The translations under genes were made by a program, and so were the position numbers. Positions 1-8,522 of a DNA stretch of 64,000 bases are shown here, piece after piece. Numbering within the stretch: position 1 is the first letter of the stretch; every line of letters begins with the position of its first letter. The DNA is from CAZMNY01 sp964567745 (GTDB lineage Bacteria; Planctomycetota; Planctomycetia; Pirellulales; Pirellulaceae), in assembly GCA_964567745.1 (NCBI GenBank), contig CAZMNY010000015.1, forward strand, positions 62,001 through 126,000, read 5' to 3'. The notes beneath the pieces are model-generated. The model did no database searches. It was not told where the DNA came from and saw nothing but the letters and a program-made list of their open reading frames with translations.

Positions 1-984
1 TTTTCCTTCGACGCCTTCACTGTCCGCGTCTTCCGTGCTGTGAAATCCACCGAGCTCGTCGGTCATTTCGCGGATGATATAGTCAAGCGTCTCTTTGGCT
101 GTTTGAGCGTACGCGTGCTCGCGCGTAGCCAAGTGCGCGTCGATGTAGACCTCGGCGAGCAGTGCATTGTCGTAGAGCATCTTTTCGAAGTGGGGCACGA
201 GCCATCGTTCATCGACGCTGTATCTCGCGAAGCCCCCGGCCAAATGATCGTAGATGCCGCCGCCGGCCATTTTGTCGAGATTCAGCTTCACCATGTCGAG
301 CGACGTTTGGTCGCCGGTGCGGCACCATAGCCTCAACAAGACTTGCAGATCCATCGCGTGCGGAAACTTCGGCGCTTGCCCGAATCCGCCATGGGTGAAA
401 TCGAAAATCCTCTGCATCGACGCGCCGGCGTTCTCCAGCAAGCTCGTCTCCATCTCGCACGCGGGGATCGCTGCTTGCCCCGCCGAGACGCTTTGCACTC
501 GTCGAGCCATTTCGCCGGCCTGTTCGATCGCCATCTCTTTGCGGTTCTTCCAAGCATCGTCGACGCCCATGATCACTTCATCAAAACCAGGCATCCCCAT
601 CTTGCGGCTCGGCGGCCAGTACGTACCGCCGTAAAACGGTTCAAGGTCCGGCGTGAGAAACACGGACATCGGCCAACCGCCTCGGCCTGTCATGATCTGC
701 ACGGCGTTCATGTAGACTTGGTCGAGATCCGGTCGTTCTTCGCGGTCGACTTTCACGCAAACAAAGCGTTCGTTCAGCGACTTCGCGATAGCCTCGTTCT
801 CGAAACTCTCGTGCTCCATCACGTGGCACCAGTGGCAAGCTGAATAGCCGATCGACAAGAAGATCGGCTTGTTCTCGTCCTTCGACCGCGCGAGCGCGTC
901 AGTTCCCCAGGGCATCCAATCGACCGGGTTCTCGGCGTGTTGGAGCAAGTACGGACTGGTTTCGTTGGCCAGCTGGTTTGTCAT
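1..984 (-). CDS. DUF255 thioredoxin-domain protein (YyaL/SPATA20 family), 3' end cut by window edge
   Basis: The reading frame starts at an ATG at 984 and stays open to base 1, so the C-terminal part lies outside the window (328 codons seen; the family is usually about 600-700 residues). The N-terminus has the family's hallmark order: NETSPYLLQHAENPVDW, then SACHWCHVMEHESF with the CxxC-like pair inside a thioredoxin fold, then DREERPDLDQVYM and GRGGWPMSVFLTP. After about residue 200 the sequence runs into the (alpha/alpha)6 glycosidase-like part (GGFARYSVDERWLVPHFEKMLYDNA). The biochemical role of this family is not settled; the thioredoxin-like half suggests a redox or chaperone function and the rest resembles N-acylglucosamine epimerase folds. 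It lies 76 bases downstream of panB on the same strand and may be co-transcribed with it. Confidence 0.93.
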   Translation of the reverse strand, partial: MTNQLANETSPYLLQHAENPVDWMPWGTDALARSKDENKPIFLSIGYSACHWCHVMEHESFENEAIAKSLNERFVCVKVDREERPDLDQVYMNAVQIMTGRGGWPMSVFLTPDLEPFYGGTYWPPSRKMGMPGFDEVIMGVDDAWKNRKEMAIEQAGEMARRVQSVSAGQAAIPACEMETSLLENAGASMQRIFDFTHGGFGQAPKFPHAMDLQVLLRLWCRTGDQTSLDMVKLNLDKMAGGGIYDHLAGGFARYSVDERWLVPHFEKMLYDNALLAEVYIDAHLATREHAYAQTAKETLDYIIREMTDELGGFHSTEDADSEGVEGK

Positions 985-1060
985 AGCGAACCTTCAGAAA
1001 AGAGCCGGTCAATGAGCGGTTGATGCGTTAACGTACGTGCTGAGCGACGGCGTCGGATGC

Positions 1061-1855
1061 TTATGAAAAAGTCTGGTCGGCACCGGGGAATTCGCTTCGC
1101 TGCACTTCGCTGCAATACGACTTGACGGCCGAAGACATCATCTCGCCGACATCGACATAGGACTTAACGAAACTCGGCACGTAACCACTGGTTAATCCGA
1201 GCAAGTCGTTAGTGACAAGCACTTGACCGTCGCAGCCCGCACCAGCTCCGATTCCAATCGTGGGAATCGCGAGCTGTTTCGACAGTCGCGCGGCGGTGTC
1301 GCCTTGGACGCATTCGACGACCATCGAAAACGCGCCCGCCTTTTCGGCGGCAAACGCATCCTCCATCAAAGCGTCTTCGTCTCGCTGCACTCGGTAACCG
1401 GTCAGGTGTACGCTTTGAGGCCGCAGGCCGACATGCGCCATCACCGGGATACCGGCCGTGAAGAGCGCCTCAATGACCGTCGCTTGCGCGGCGCCGCCTT
1501 CCAGCTTGACGGCCTGACAACCGGTCTCTTTCATGACTCGAGCCGCATCGTCAATGACTCGATCGATCGCGTGGTGGTTGACGGGAAAGGGAATGTCCAC
1601 CACCACCATCGCTCGCTTGACTGCGCGGCATACGATCTCGGCGTGATAAATGATTTGATCAAGCGTTACCGGAATCGTTGTGCCGTGCCCTTGCACGACC
1701 ATCGCCAAACTGTCGCCCACGAGAATCCCGTCAATTCCGGATTCGTCCAGAATCCTAGCGGTGGAATAATCGTACGCGGTTAACATCGTGATCTTTTGAC
1801 TTTTCCGTTTCATCGCCGCAAAAGTGGCGACCGTCACGGGTTTGGAATCAGACAT
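1061..1855 (-). CDS. panB: 3-methyl-2-oxobutanoate hydroxymethyltransferase
   Basis: This enzyme transfers a hydroxymethyl group from 5,10-methylene-tetrahydrofolate to 2-oxoisovalerate, giving ketopantoate, the first committed step of pantothenate and coenzyme A synthesis in the cytoplasm. The 264-residue product has the usual family length. Diagnostic segments are KITMLTAYDYSTARI near the N-terminus, GDSLAMVVQGH (metal-binding Asp), the DIPF motif with the second metal ligand, VKLEGG, GHVGLRPQSVH-type sequence, and the IGIGAGAGCDGQVLV loop with LVTNDLLGL. The frame is open further upstream, but the family begins near MSDSKPVTVATF, so the ATG at 1855 was chosen over the more distal starts. 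No panC or panD is visible nearby. The C-terminal residues after MMSSAVKSY are family-variable. Confidence 0.97.
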   Translation of the reverse strand: MSDSKPVTVATFAAMKRKSQKITMLTAYDYSTARILDESGIDGILVGDSLAMVVQGHGTTIPVTLDQIIYHAEIVCRAVKRAMVVVDIPFPVNHHAIDRVIDDAARVMKETGCQAVKLEGGAAQATVIEALFTAGIPVMAHVGLRPQSVHLTGYRVQRDEDALMEDAFAAEKAGAFSMVVECVQGDTAARLSKQLAIPTIGIGAGAGCDGQVLVTNDLLGLTSGYVPSFVKSYVDVGEMMSSAVKSYCSEVQRSEFPGADQTFS

Positions 1856-2306
1856 GACACCCATCTTTTGTTGAATGAGTCGAGCGGGGTTCGCGCCGCA
1901 AATTACCAGGGAATGTGGTAAGTAAACGGCGTCTGCGTTTTTCAGCCGCATGCAAACCTGAAGCAGCCCTGCTTCGAGATGAACTGCGCATTGTGACGGC
2001 GCTCAGTTCGTGTGACAACCGACTCGCAAGGGTGTGCGCGAGCGAATTCCGGCGTGTGGTATGCGTTCGACTCGTCATGATTAGGACGCAAATGCTGTTT
2101 CCGCCCTAAGCCCGCATGCGAATAAAACTGGCCAGTTACCGCTATGCACGTTATGCTGGAATAGTAATTGAGCAAATCGGTTTGTCGCCGGATTACTTCG
2201 CTCAGCCCCCCCCACCTTGGCGCGATTCGCATTCCTCTGTTTGTGCCGCCAAAATACCTGCTCGCCATTCCTCCCCCGAGTCCTGCCCAACTTGAGGATC
2301 TTTCCT
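1856..2306. other. Divergent intergenic region, no gene seen
   Basis: These 451 bases separate panB (minus) from a secreted-protein gene (plus), so both promoters should lie here. Only short, poorly conserved open frames occur and none has a ribosome binding site together with plausible protein composition. I see no convincing operator or hairpin. Confidence 0.5.
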
Positions 2307-3176
2307 ATGTCGTCGACCATTCGTTTTATCGCCGCTTCGGTCCTTGTCGTTTTGGTCGTCGCGTCGGCTCAATCGCAGGATCGGCCGAAACCGAAGCGTG
2401 ACAAGATGCCGCCGGAAGGAAAGCTGATCGGCGTGGCACGAGGCATGATCAAAGTCCAGACTGAAGACGGCGGGCAATGGCTCGTTGCACTCGGCCGTGA
2501 TACGGAAGCGATTTCTGTCGTCGGCTCCGCCGATCCAAGTTGGCTGAGGCCCGGGATGTTGGTTCGATTCAGCGGACACTTTAATCGCAAGGGTGAGGCG
2601 GTTGCGCCGATCAAAGAAGTCTCCGTCGTCACGATGCGCGAAGGCATGCGATTCGGCATTACGCCCGCGAATGCTCCCAGCCGCTTCGGCGGTACTGGAG
2701 GCGGATTGTTCGCTGACGAAGAAGAAGAAAAAGCGAGGGCGGCCAAACCAACCCGGCCCAAGAAGGCGAAGCCGGAAGATATCAAGTACGTCGTCGTTGG
2801 TAAGATCGCCAAGATTCGCAAAGGCGAATACTCCATCGCAGCCGGACGACTGATCAAATTTGAGTTGGACGAAAAACCTCGTATCGACATCGATGTGACC
2901 GACCTTTCGCTCGTTCCGCAAGGAGCATCGATCAAGCTGGACGCTTGGTACTATCCCAATCAACCAGGTCGAGCGATGGCGAGCAAGATCACGGTCGCCT
3001 TGGAGAAGACTCTCGCCGGTGAAACAAAAACTCGTCGAGGCGCTTTCAAGCCGGCAGCCGCTGACGCGAAGAAAGAACAGCCGCAAGACGACACCAAGGA
3101 AGACTCAAAAGACGACGCCAAGAAAGAGTCGAAAGACGAACCGAAAGAGAAGGCGGACGACGAGAAGAAGCAGTAG
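2307..3176 (+). CDS. Secreted hypothetical protein with charged C-terminal tail
   Basis: The 289-residue product starts with a signal peptide (MSSTIRFIAASVLVVLVVASAQSQ, cleavage likely after the Ala/Ser-Gln stretch), so it should be exported. The ATG at 2307 follows a GAGG ribosome binding site at about 9 bases; an earlier in-frame ATG at 2217 would bury the signal peptide and was rejected. The middle contains two similar beta-rich blocks (GKLIGVARGMIKVQTEDGG..., then VGKIAKIRKGEYSIAAG...), each resembling an OB- or barrel-like repeat with wording such as RPGMLVRFSG. The last 45 residues are almost only Lys, Asp, Glu and Ser (repeats like KDDAKKESKDEPKEK), a low-complexity tail. I recognise no named family; a role in the periplasm or in surface attachment would be speculation. 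Confidence 0.85.
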   Translation: MSSTIRFIAASVLVVLVVASAQSQDRPKPKRDKMPPEGKLIGVARGMIKVQTEDGGQWLVALGRDTEAISVVGSADPSWLRPGMLVRFSGHFNRKGEAVAPIKEVSVVTMREGMRFGITPANAPSRFGGTGGGLFADEEEEKARAAKPTRPKKAKPEDIKYVVVGKIAKIRKGEYSIAAGRLIKFELDEKPRIDIDVTDLSLVPQGASIKLDAWYYPNQPGRAMASKITVALEKTLAGETKTRRGAFKPAAADAKKEQPQDDTKEDSKDDAKKESKDEPKEKADDEKKQ

Positions 3177-3177
3177 C

Positions 3178-3208
3178 AACTGACGAGCGAAATTGCCAGT
3201 TGGCTTTG
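3178..3208. terminator. Weak hairpin between convergent genes
   Basis: The inverted pair CAACTG (3177-3182) and CAGTTG (3197-3202) can form a 6-bp stem around a 14-base loop, exactly between two convergent stop codons. There is no T tract, so a terminator role is only suggested by position. Confidence 0.2.
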
Positions 3209-3209
3209 C

Positions 3210-5114
3210 TTATGCGCGGCGGATGAATTCCGAGGCGAAACTGCGAACTTCCTTGCCGTTGAGCACGTGCATCATTCGTAACTGCTGCACGGTTTCGTCG
3301 CTGAATTGGGCGAGCGGCACATGAATCCAACTCTTTCCGAATCGTTTCGCCAGTCGACGCCACCCCGCGCCGGGCGGTAAATGACTCAGCAAAGCAATCT
3401 GTTTGCAACGGCTGTAGAGACACGCGCCGGCCAATAATCGCTCCTCGAGCGTTTCGGTAAAATCGAGTCTCGGATCTCGCCAAATATCTGGAATCATCAT
3501 GGGCGGATAGAGGAACATCGCCCCGCCATAGGTCGACATGGCGATTCCCGGGCCCACCATTTCGTTGCGATAGTCGCTCGCGTAAAACGCAAGAGTCGAC
3601 TCCCAATCGAACTCGGCGAACCACGTTGATCGCCATGGGTATGTTTGCGGCTCAGCAGGCGAATCAAAGAGCATCACCGTGCAATCCAAGGCGCCTCGGC
3701 TCGGCGGCAAGACTTTGACGTAGATGTCGCCCTCGTACCAGTGCCGAAGCGTGTCGCGAATGTCGATTCCGTCCTTGATGCTAGTCGAGAATTTCTCGGT
3801 CTTCACCAGGTCGGCACCCATGAGTTGGTTAGCGCGGTCGAAGACATGGGAGCGGAAGTTCTCGATCAGCTGATCTTCCGGCGGCCAACTGCACTGGGAA
3901 TAAGGGTTCCAGCGAGTCTTCCATTCTTCTTTTTCATGCGGATCTGGCTTGCGTTTGAGTTCGCAACTTCGCCAGACGACAGGCGGTCCGGGCAAACGGT
4001 TTTCGAGCAAGACTAAGGCGCCGTCGGGCATCCTCGCTTGTTCGACACCCAGCTTGACCTCGCGTCGACCATGCGACTCAACGTACGGGTATTGAGCCGC
4101 AGTCTCCGCGACATGCATGGCGAATTGATCGCCGGCAACTTGCTTAGCGGCCATCACAATCGTATACAGATCCGGCGTCAAACGGCTCTCGATCAACGAT
4201 AGATTTCGCACGTACTTGAGGCATTGACTCAGCCTGTGAGGCGTAATCTTTCTCGCTCGGCCTTTGAAGTCGTTTCGATAGGCCTCGCGCGCCACGAGCA
4301 ACAGCTCCTTGACTCCGTCAACGGAGAGATTGTCGTCATCCTCCCATTCGCGGCGCGCTTTTTCATAAAGTCCGCTGATGAAGGGCAATTCGCCCAACAG
4401 AAACAGCAGCGACTGCTCGTCGACCTCAAACGCCTCGGGCTCGGCAACCTCTTCGTGCTCCGCCGATGCCGTCCGCTCTTCGACATACGCTTCGCGGATC
4501 CAAGGCCATTCGAGGATGGAGCAGACGAGCAGGATCTTGTCGTAGCGTTTTTCCAGTTCGCGAATGCGGCTGGCCATGTGGGCCACGCGATCTCTCGGTT
4601 GGCCTTCAGGCAGACGTCCAATCGCTGGAGCAATTGCGCTGACGAAGCGTTCGAGCGGCGCCTTCTTGAGTGCATAAGCATCGGGCAACGGCAGACTGAT
4701 CGGCTCGAAAAACTCCGTCTCCAAGTCGACGAACTCGCGCGGAATGCGCTCTTGGATCGCGATTCGCAAGGCGGTGATGACGCTTTGACACGCGTCGATT
4801 GGCACATAACTGACGATCCTCGGCGCATCGTCGTCGCCCTCGTCAGGCTCCTCGAGATCGTCCTCCGGTTTCCACTGGCCAGCTTCTTTGAATTGCGAAT
4901 CCGAACCCGATGCCTCGGTGCCTTGAATCACAATGCTCGGGCTCGGCAAACAAGCGATGGACGATTCGACGTCAGCTTGAAACGACGGCGGCAATGGAAC
5001 TGCGACGCAGTCGAAAGGCTGACTCAGCAGAAAACGCCTCGTCTCCAAAGCGAAATCGCCACTGCCGTGGATCACCGGCAAGGCTGTCGTCTTTTCGCTG
5101 ATTTGTAGAACCAT
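3210..5114 (-). CDS. Hypothetical protein, 634 aa, downstream of a MoxR ATPase
   Basis: No signal peptide or membrane segment is seen, so it is probably cytoplasmic. The N-terminus (VIHGSGDFALETRRFL, then FDCVAVPLPPSFQADVE) recalls the opening of TraB/PrgY-like or DUF5682-like proteins, and a VPIDACQSVITALRIA segment follows at about residue 105. An acidic linker (EDDLEEPDEGDDDAP) sits at about 85-100. The C-terminal third has conserved-looking text: YVKVLPPSRGALDCTVM, STYGGAMFLYPP, LAGACLYSRCKQIALLSHLPPG and a final HVLNGKEVRSFASEFI. It is the next gene after the MoxR-type ATPase on the same strand, 252 bases away with repeats in the gap. MoxR ATPases usually act on a VWA-domain partner, but I see no MIDAS motif here. 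The function is unknown; a substrate or adaptor of the ATPase is an inference from position only. Confidence 0.88.
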   Translation of the reverse strand: MVLQISEKTTALPVIHGSGDFALETRRFLLSQPFDCVAVPLPPSFQADVESSIACLPSPSIVIQGTEASGSDSQFKEAGQWKPEDDLEEPDEGDDDAPRIVSYVPIDACQSVITALRIAIQERIPREFVDLETEFFEPISLPLPDAYALKKAPLERFVSAIAPAIGRLPEGQPRDRVAHMASRIRELEKRYDKILLVCSILEWPWIREAYVEERTASAEHEEVAEPEAFEVDEQSLLFLLGELPFISGLYEKARREWEDDDNLSVDGVKELLLVAREAYRNDFKGRARKITPHRLSQCLKYVRNLSLIESRLTPDLYTIVMAAKQVAGDQFAMHVAETAAQYPYVESHGRREVKLGVEQARMPDGALVLLENRLPGPPVVWRSCELKRKPDPHEKEEWKTRWNPYSQCSWPPEDQLIENFRSHVFDRANQLMGADLVKTEKFSTSIKDGIDIRDTLRHWYEGDIYVKVLPPSRGALDCTVMLFDSPAEPQTYPWRSTWFAEFDWESTLAFYASDYRNEMVGPGIAMSTYGGAMFLYPPMMIPDIWRDPRLDFTETLEERLLAGACLYSRCKQIALLSHLPPGAGWRRLAKRFGKSWIHVPLAQFSDETVQQLRMMHVLNGKEVRSFASEFIRRA

Positions 5115-5204
5115 TTTTGAGATTCAACAGATGAGGTTGGAGATGAGGAACACCGCTCAGATCGCAGCCAGGACAGGACGAGTGTAAAGCGAAAAGGGAC
5201 GGTT

Positions 5205-5250
5205 AGACCCGAACGAGCTTTCTCGTTCGGTGAATCAGATTCAACGCTAA
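5205..5250. repeat. Palindromic dispersed repeat, copy A
   Basis: This copy has the core CGAACGAGCTTTCTCGTTCG followed by a GGTGAATCAGATTCAACGC flank. It matches, in inverted orientation, the tandem units at 21.03-21.18 kb. Confidence 0.75.
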
Positions 5251-5272
5251 ATCGACGCCCTCCGACCACGTT

Positions 5273-5309
5273 CAGACCCCAACGAGCTTGCTCGTTCGGT
5301 GAATCAGAT
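5273..5309. repeat. Palindromic dispersed repeat, copy B
   Basis: The core AACGAGCTTGCTCGTT can fold as a 7-bp hairpin. The whole 37-base segment is the reverse complement of the unit at 21.04-21.08 kb with no mismatch that I could find over the shared part. It sits between the MoxR ATPase gene and its downstream neighbour, and at about 5329-5358 it is followed by a TGCAAARTG-type short repeat also found beside the other locus. Confidence 0.8.
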
Positions 5310-5366
5310 CGCAGCAACGATACGACGAGTGCAAAGTGCAAAATGAAAAGTGCAAAGTTAACGATA

Positions 5367-6323
5367 CTAGAGAAGCTCTTCGTCGTCTTCGTCCTCGCGG
5401 TCGGGGTGCAGTGGATCTTCGGGCGAGAAGAAGAAGTCTCCTAGGCCAAGCGGCACTGCGTCGCCGCCCAAGGTTCGTTTGCGGCGTTCCGCCGCTGATT
5501 CAAGATCGATCGCATCTTCACCCAAGCAGGCCTCCAACGCTTCTCGCCAAGCGACGTCCTTGCTCAGCGGATGGTCGAGATCTTGACTCAATCGCTTGGA
5601 TGCGAAACGCAGAAGGTTGATCCCGTCGCGTGGGCTGAAGTCGAGCTTCAAAGCGTGGGACTGCTGAAGGAACTCGACCGTCATCGCCAGCATTTCGGTT
5701 TCCGCGAACGGGAGATGGTACTGCAAAATCGCCATCTCGTCATTTCGGTCAGGGAATCCGAGTGCGAGCGTTGGTTGAAGTCGGCTGAGTATGTAATCGG
5801 GAATCTCGTAGGTCGATTCGTCCTGATTCATGGTGACGGCGCAGCGAAAGTCGGTCGACGCCGGGATGGTCACGCCGGCGACAATCGACTCGACATAACG
5901 ACGATGGTCGAAGAGCGGCGCCAAGCTCGCCCACGACTTCTCGTTCATGCGATTGCCTTCGTCCAGAATGCAAACGCCGCCGGTCATCATGGCCGTCACT
6001 AACGGCGATGCGTGGTAGGCGATCTTGCCGCTTTCGGCCAACACAGGGGTGACAAGCAAGTCCTCCGGCCGAGTGTCCGCCGTGCACTGATAGATGTAGA
6101 GCGGCTGCTGTCGGGTCATCGCGGCGGCCACGCCCAATGCGGTCTTGCCGATGCCGGGCGAACCAATGAGGCGCGGCGTCAACGGCAGGTCGGATTCATC
6201 GACCGTCAGCCAACACGCCAACAGCTGCTTTAGTATCTCGTGTTGCCCGATCCACTCGCCATCTACTTCATGGGGCTGGCTAAGCTTCAATCGGACTCCA
6301 TCAATCTCGATGCTGTTATCCAT
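5367..6323 (-). CDS. MoxR-family AAA+ ATPase
   Basis: The 318-residue product has a Walker A motif GSPGIGKTA at about residues 54-62, a Walker B with VCILDEGNRM at about 117-126, and the MoxR-typical sequence around it (ADTRPEDLLVTPVL before Walker B; DFRCAVTMNQDESTYEIPDYILSRLQPT after it, containing sensor 1 and the arginine-finger region). MoxR ATPases are AAA+ chaperones that remodel or load cofactors into partner proteins, commonly a VWA protein encoded nearby; none is visible here. The C-terminus is a low-complexity acidic tail (HPDREDEDDEELL). The following gene on the strand is a 634-residue protein of unknown function. Confidence 0.92.
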   Translation of the reverse strand: MDNSIEIDGVRLKLSQPHEVDGEWIGQHEILKQLLACWLTVDESDLPLTPRLIGSPGIGKTALGVAAAMTRQQPLYIYQCTADTRPEDLLVTPVLAESGKIAYHASPLVTAMMTGGVCILDEGNRMNEKSWASLAPLFDHRRYVESIVAGVTIPASTDFRCAVTMNQDESTYEIPDYILSRLQPTLALGFPDRNDEMAILQYHLPFAETEMLAMTVEFLQQSHALKLDFSPRDGINLLRFASKRLSQDLDHPLSKDVAWREALEACLGEDAIDLESAAERRKRTLGGDAVPLGLGDFFFSPEDPLHPDREDEDDEELL

Positions 6324-6719
6324 AAACGAGAATGCCTTTTGTCTCGACGAGCGTATTAGATGTGAACTGAAAGACTCGACGGAAGCGAATAAGTTCTTCG
6401 CGTCCGGCAGCGTGCCGCCAGCATGATCGATTCATGTTATCGTTCCGCGCGCCACGATCCAAGCGGCACAAGCAGGCGAATCGAGAAACTTGTTCCAATC
6501 CCACGTCGATCCGCCGCCTAGTCGAACCAGCGAACTACGAAAGGCGAAGCGACTCGACGATTTTCCAACCGCAGATGCCCGGATCGGCGAGTATTCTATT
6601 GCAATTCGCGTCTGCGACGTCGGCGCGAGCGGCCATGACGTATGTTTCCGAACCATAAGGGGAGATCCACGCGCTGATCTCGTATATCGTCGCCTTCAAG
6701 AAAATCACATTTGATTTCA
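6324..6719. other. Divergent intergenic region, no gene seen
   Basis: These 396 bases separate the MoxR ATPase gene (minus) from the membrane-protein pair (plus). The short frames inside have no ribosome binding site and no recognisable protein. Promoters for both directions are expected here, but I cannot point to specific elements. Confidence 0.5.
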
Positions 6720-8522
6720 ATGACCAGCCCGAACCAATGCGAGGCAAGCGACTCGTCGGCCTCAAGCGAGAATCGTTCGACACCCACATGGGTGTCGCGC
6801 TGCGTTATCGTGCTGACATTGATCGCTTGCGCCGTTCCCATGTCGGGCAACAATGCCGATGCCGACTTGTGGGGGCACGTGCAGTTCGGCAGAGACGTGA
6901 TGCGGCACGGCCTGCCGAGTTCGACGACCTATTCCTTTACCGCGGTCGGCTATCCCTGGATCAATCACGAGAACCTTTCCGAGTTGACTTTCGCCGTGAT
7001 TGCCGATTGGGTCGGCGGCGCGGGTCTGTTGTTGCTCAAATGTCTCTTGGGCGTCTCTGTCGCTGCGGCGATGCTCTATCGACAGCGGCAACAGGGCGTG
7101 TCGCTCTTCGTGGCGTGCGGCGTCACCCTACTTGTGGCGCTCAACCTAAACTTTTTCTGGCAGGTGCGGCCGCAGCTGTTCTCCTACGTTTTCTACGCCG
7201 CCATGCTGCTTATGCTCTCTCATTGTTTCGACCAGTGGGAGGGGCGTTGGCGCTTGGCCCGGTTTGCAAAATCCGATCGGGCCGACGCGGATCTGGATAT
7301 CCCCTATCGCTCCGAACGCATGCGCCGGCTTTGGCTCGCGCCAATTCTGTTCGTCGTGTGGACAAACACCCACGGCGCTTTTTCGGCCGGACTAGCGATC
7401 TTCGTGACCTACTTGATACTGCGTGCGATCGAAGCCTGGACCGTTTGGCGGGAGAAATCGTGGGGCATCGTCGGCCGCTTGGGCATGATGGCGACCGCGG
7501 CCAGTCTGGCAACGTTTCTCAATCCGTACGGACCTCGATTGCACGCCTGGCTGCTCCATTCACTTAGCGAACCTCGGCCGGAAATCACCGAATGGCATCC
7601 ACCACCGCTGCTATCTCCCGAATGGTTCCCGTTGACGATTGCGATCGGGCTGTTCATGGCGACAATTGCATTCACGAAACGCTCTCGCGATTTCACACAT
7701 CTGCTAGTCACAGGCGCAACGCTGTGGCAAACGCTTGAACACCAACGTCACGCGCCATTCTTTGTACTGGCGTTCGGTTTCTGGATGGCGCCCCACGTCG
7801 ATTCGCTGGTTCAAAGACTCGCCGCGATTCGCGGTGAGCGTGAACGGCAAGAATCGTCACTGCTGGTTGCCCGAATCTTCGGCATCAGCATGGTGGCCGC
7901 CTCGGTGGTGATCGGTTCCATGGTCGTCGACCGTTTGAAGGTCATGAACGTTCGTCGCGACGAATACCCGGTTGCCGCACTCGAATTCATGCACTCGAGA
8001 GACCTGAGCGGTCGAGCGGTCGTGACGTACAACTGGGCTCAATACGTTATTGGCTGCTTTGGCGATCGTAACATTGACGGTCGAGCGGACGCGGGCGTTC
8101 AACTGGCCTTCGATGGAAGGTTTCGAACGTGCTATCCGCAACAAGTTGTCGACATGCATTTCGACTTCGTGCTCGGCGATATCCCTCACCTCCGCTTCCG
8201 CAGTGATCAATCGCCCAACTTCGAGCCAGGACAATTCGAGGGGGAGCAAGTGTTGAAGCATGCTTTGCCCGACATGGCGCTGATCTGCCGTCATCAGCCT
8301 CACTCGGAATTTGTCATGGTCGGCCAGCCCGATTGGATCCTTTTGTATCAGGACGAGCTGGCTCAACTCTGGGGTCGCAAGTCGATCTATGACGAGCCGA
8401 CAAGCCCTCGTTATCTCGCGCCGCCTCGACGAGTTATCGGCGATGCAAAGCAGATTGGCTCGGTGGCCTGGCCCGCCTTGCCGGGGCGAAAGAGCGACCA
8501 ACGTCAGGTGGCTCGCTCATGA
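6720..8522 (+). CDS. Polytopic membrane protein, planctomycete paralog family, copy 1
   Basis: The 600-residue product has about ten hydrophobic segments, starting with CVIVLTLIACAVPMSG, and ends in a soluble C-terminal region of about 150 residues. Conserved stretches shared with the next gene include ADLWGHVQFGRD, HGLPSSTTYSF, PWINHENLSEL, WTNTHGAFSAG, LNPYGPRLHAWLL, PRPEITEWH, RRDEYPVAALEFM and AFDGRFRTCYPQ. The layout (acidic DxD-like ADADLW just after the first membrane segment, many membrane helices, soluble tail) is reminiscent of GT-C type lipid-sugar-dependent glycosyltransferases, and a DPM1-like glycosyltransferase follows in the same operon; this is inference. The ATG at 6720 was taken because the upstream TTG lacks support. 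The stop codon overlaps the start of copy 2 (ATGA), indicating translational coupling. Confidence 0.9.
   Translation: MTSPNQCEASDSSASSENRSTPTWVSRCVIVLTLIACAVPMSGNNADADLWGHVQFGRDVMRHGLPSSTTYSFTAVGYPWINHENLSELTFAVIADWVGGAGLLLLKCLLGVSVAAAMLYRQRQQGVSLFVACGVTLLVALNLNFFWQVRPQLFSYVFYAAMLLMLSHCFDQWEGRWRLARFAKSDRADADLDIPYRSERMRRLWLAPILFVVWTNTHGAFSAGLAIFVTYLILRAIEAWTVWREKSWGIVGRLGMMATAASLATFLNPYGPRLHAWLLHSLSEPRPEITEWHPPPLLSPEWFPLTIAIGLFMATIAFTKRSRDFTHLLVTGATLWQTLEHQRHAPFFVLAFGFWMAPHVDSLVQRLAAIRGERERQESSLLVARIFGISMVAASVVIGSMVVDRLKVMNVRRDEYPVAALEFMHSRDLSGRAVVTYNWAQYVIGCFGDRNIDGRADAGVQLAFDGRFRTCYPQQVVDMHFDFVLGDIPHLRFRSDQSPNFEPGQFEGEQVLKHALPDMALICRHQPHSEFVMVGQPDWILLYQDELAQLWGRKSIYDEPTSPRYLAPPRRVIGDAKQIGSVAWPALPGRKSDQRQVARS

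Noticed and set aside
2202..3086. Long open frame on the minus strand (294 codons) across the secreted-protein gene
   Set aside because: The sense gene has a signal peptide and good ribosome binding site. The antisense product is Arg-rich without a domain and covers the promoter side as well.
4224..5108. Long open frame on the plus strand (294 codons) across the 634-residue gene
   Set aside because: It lies fully inside a convincing minus-strand gene, is rich in Arg and Phe, has no family motif, and is explained by codon use of the real gene.
5072..5341. Possible small protein rich in SPNEKARSGL-like text
   Set aside because: The frame is made from the palindromic repeats themselves and would not be a real gene.
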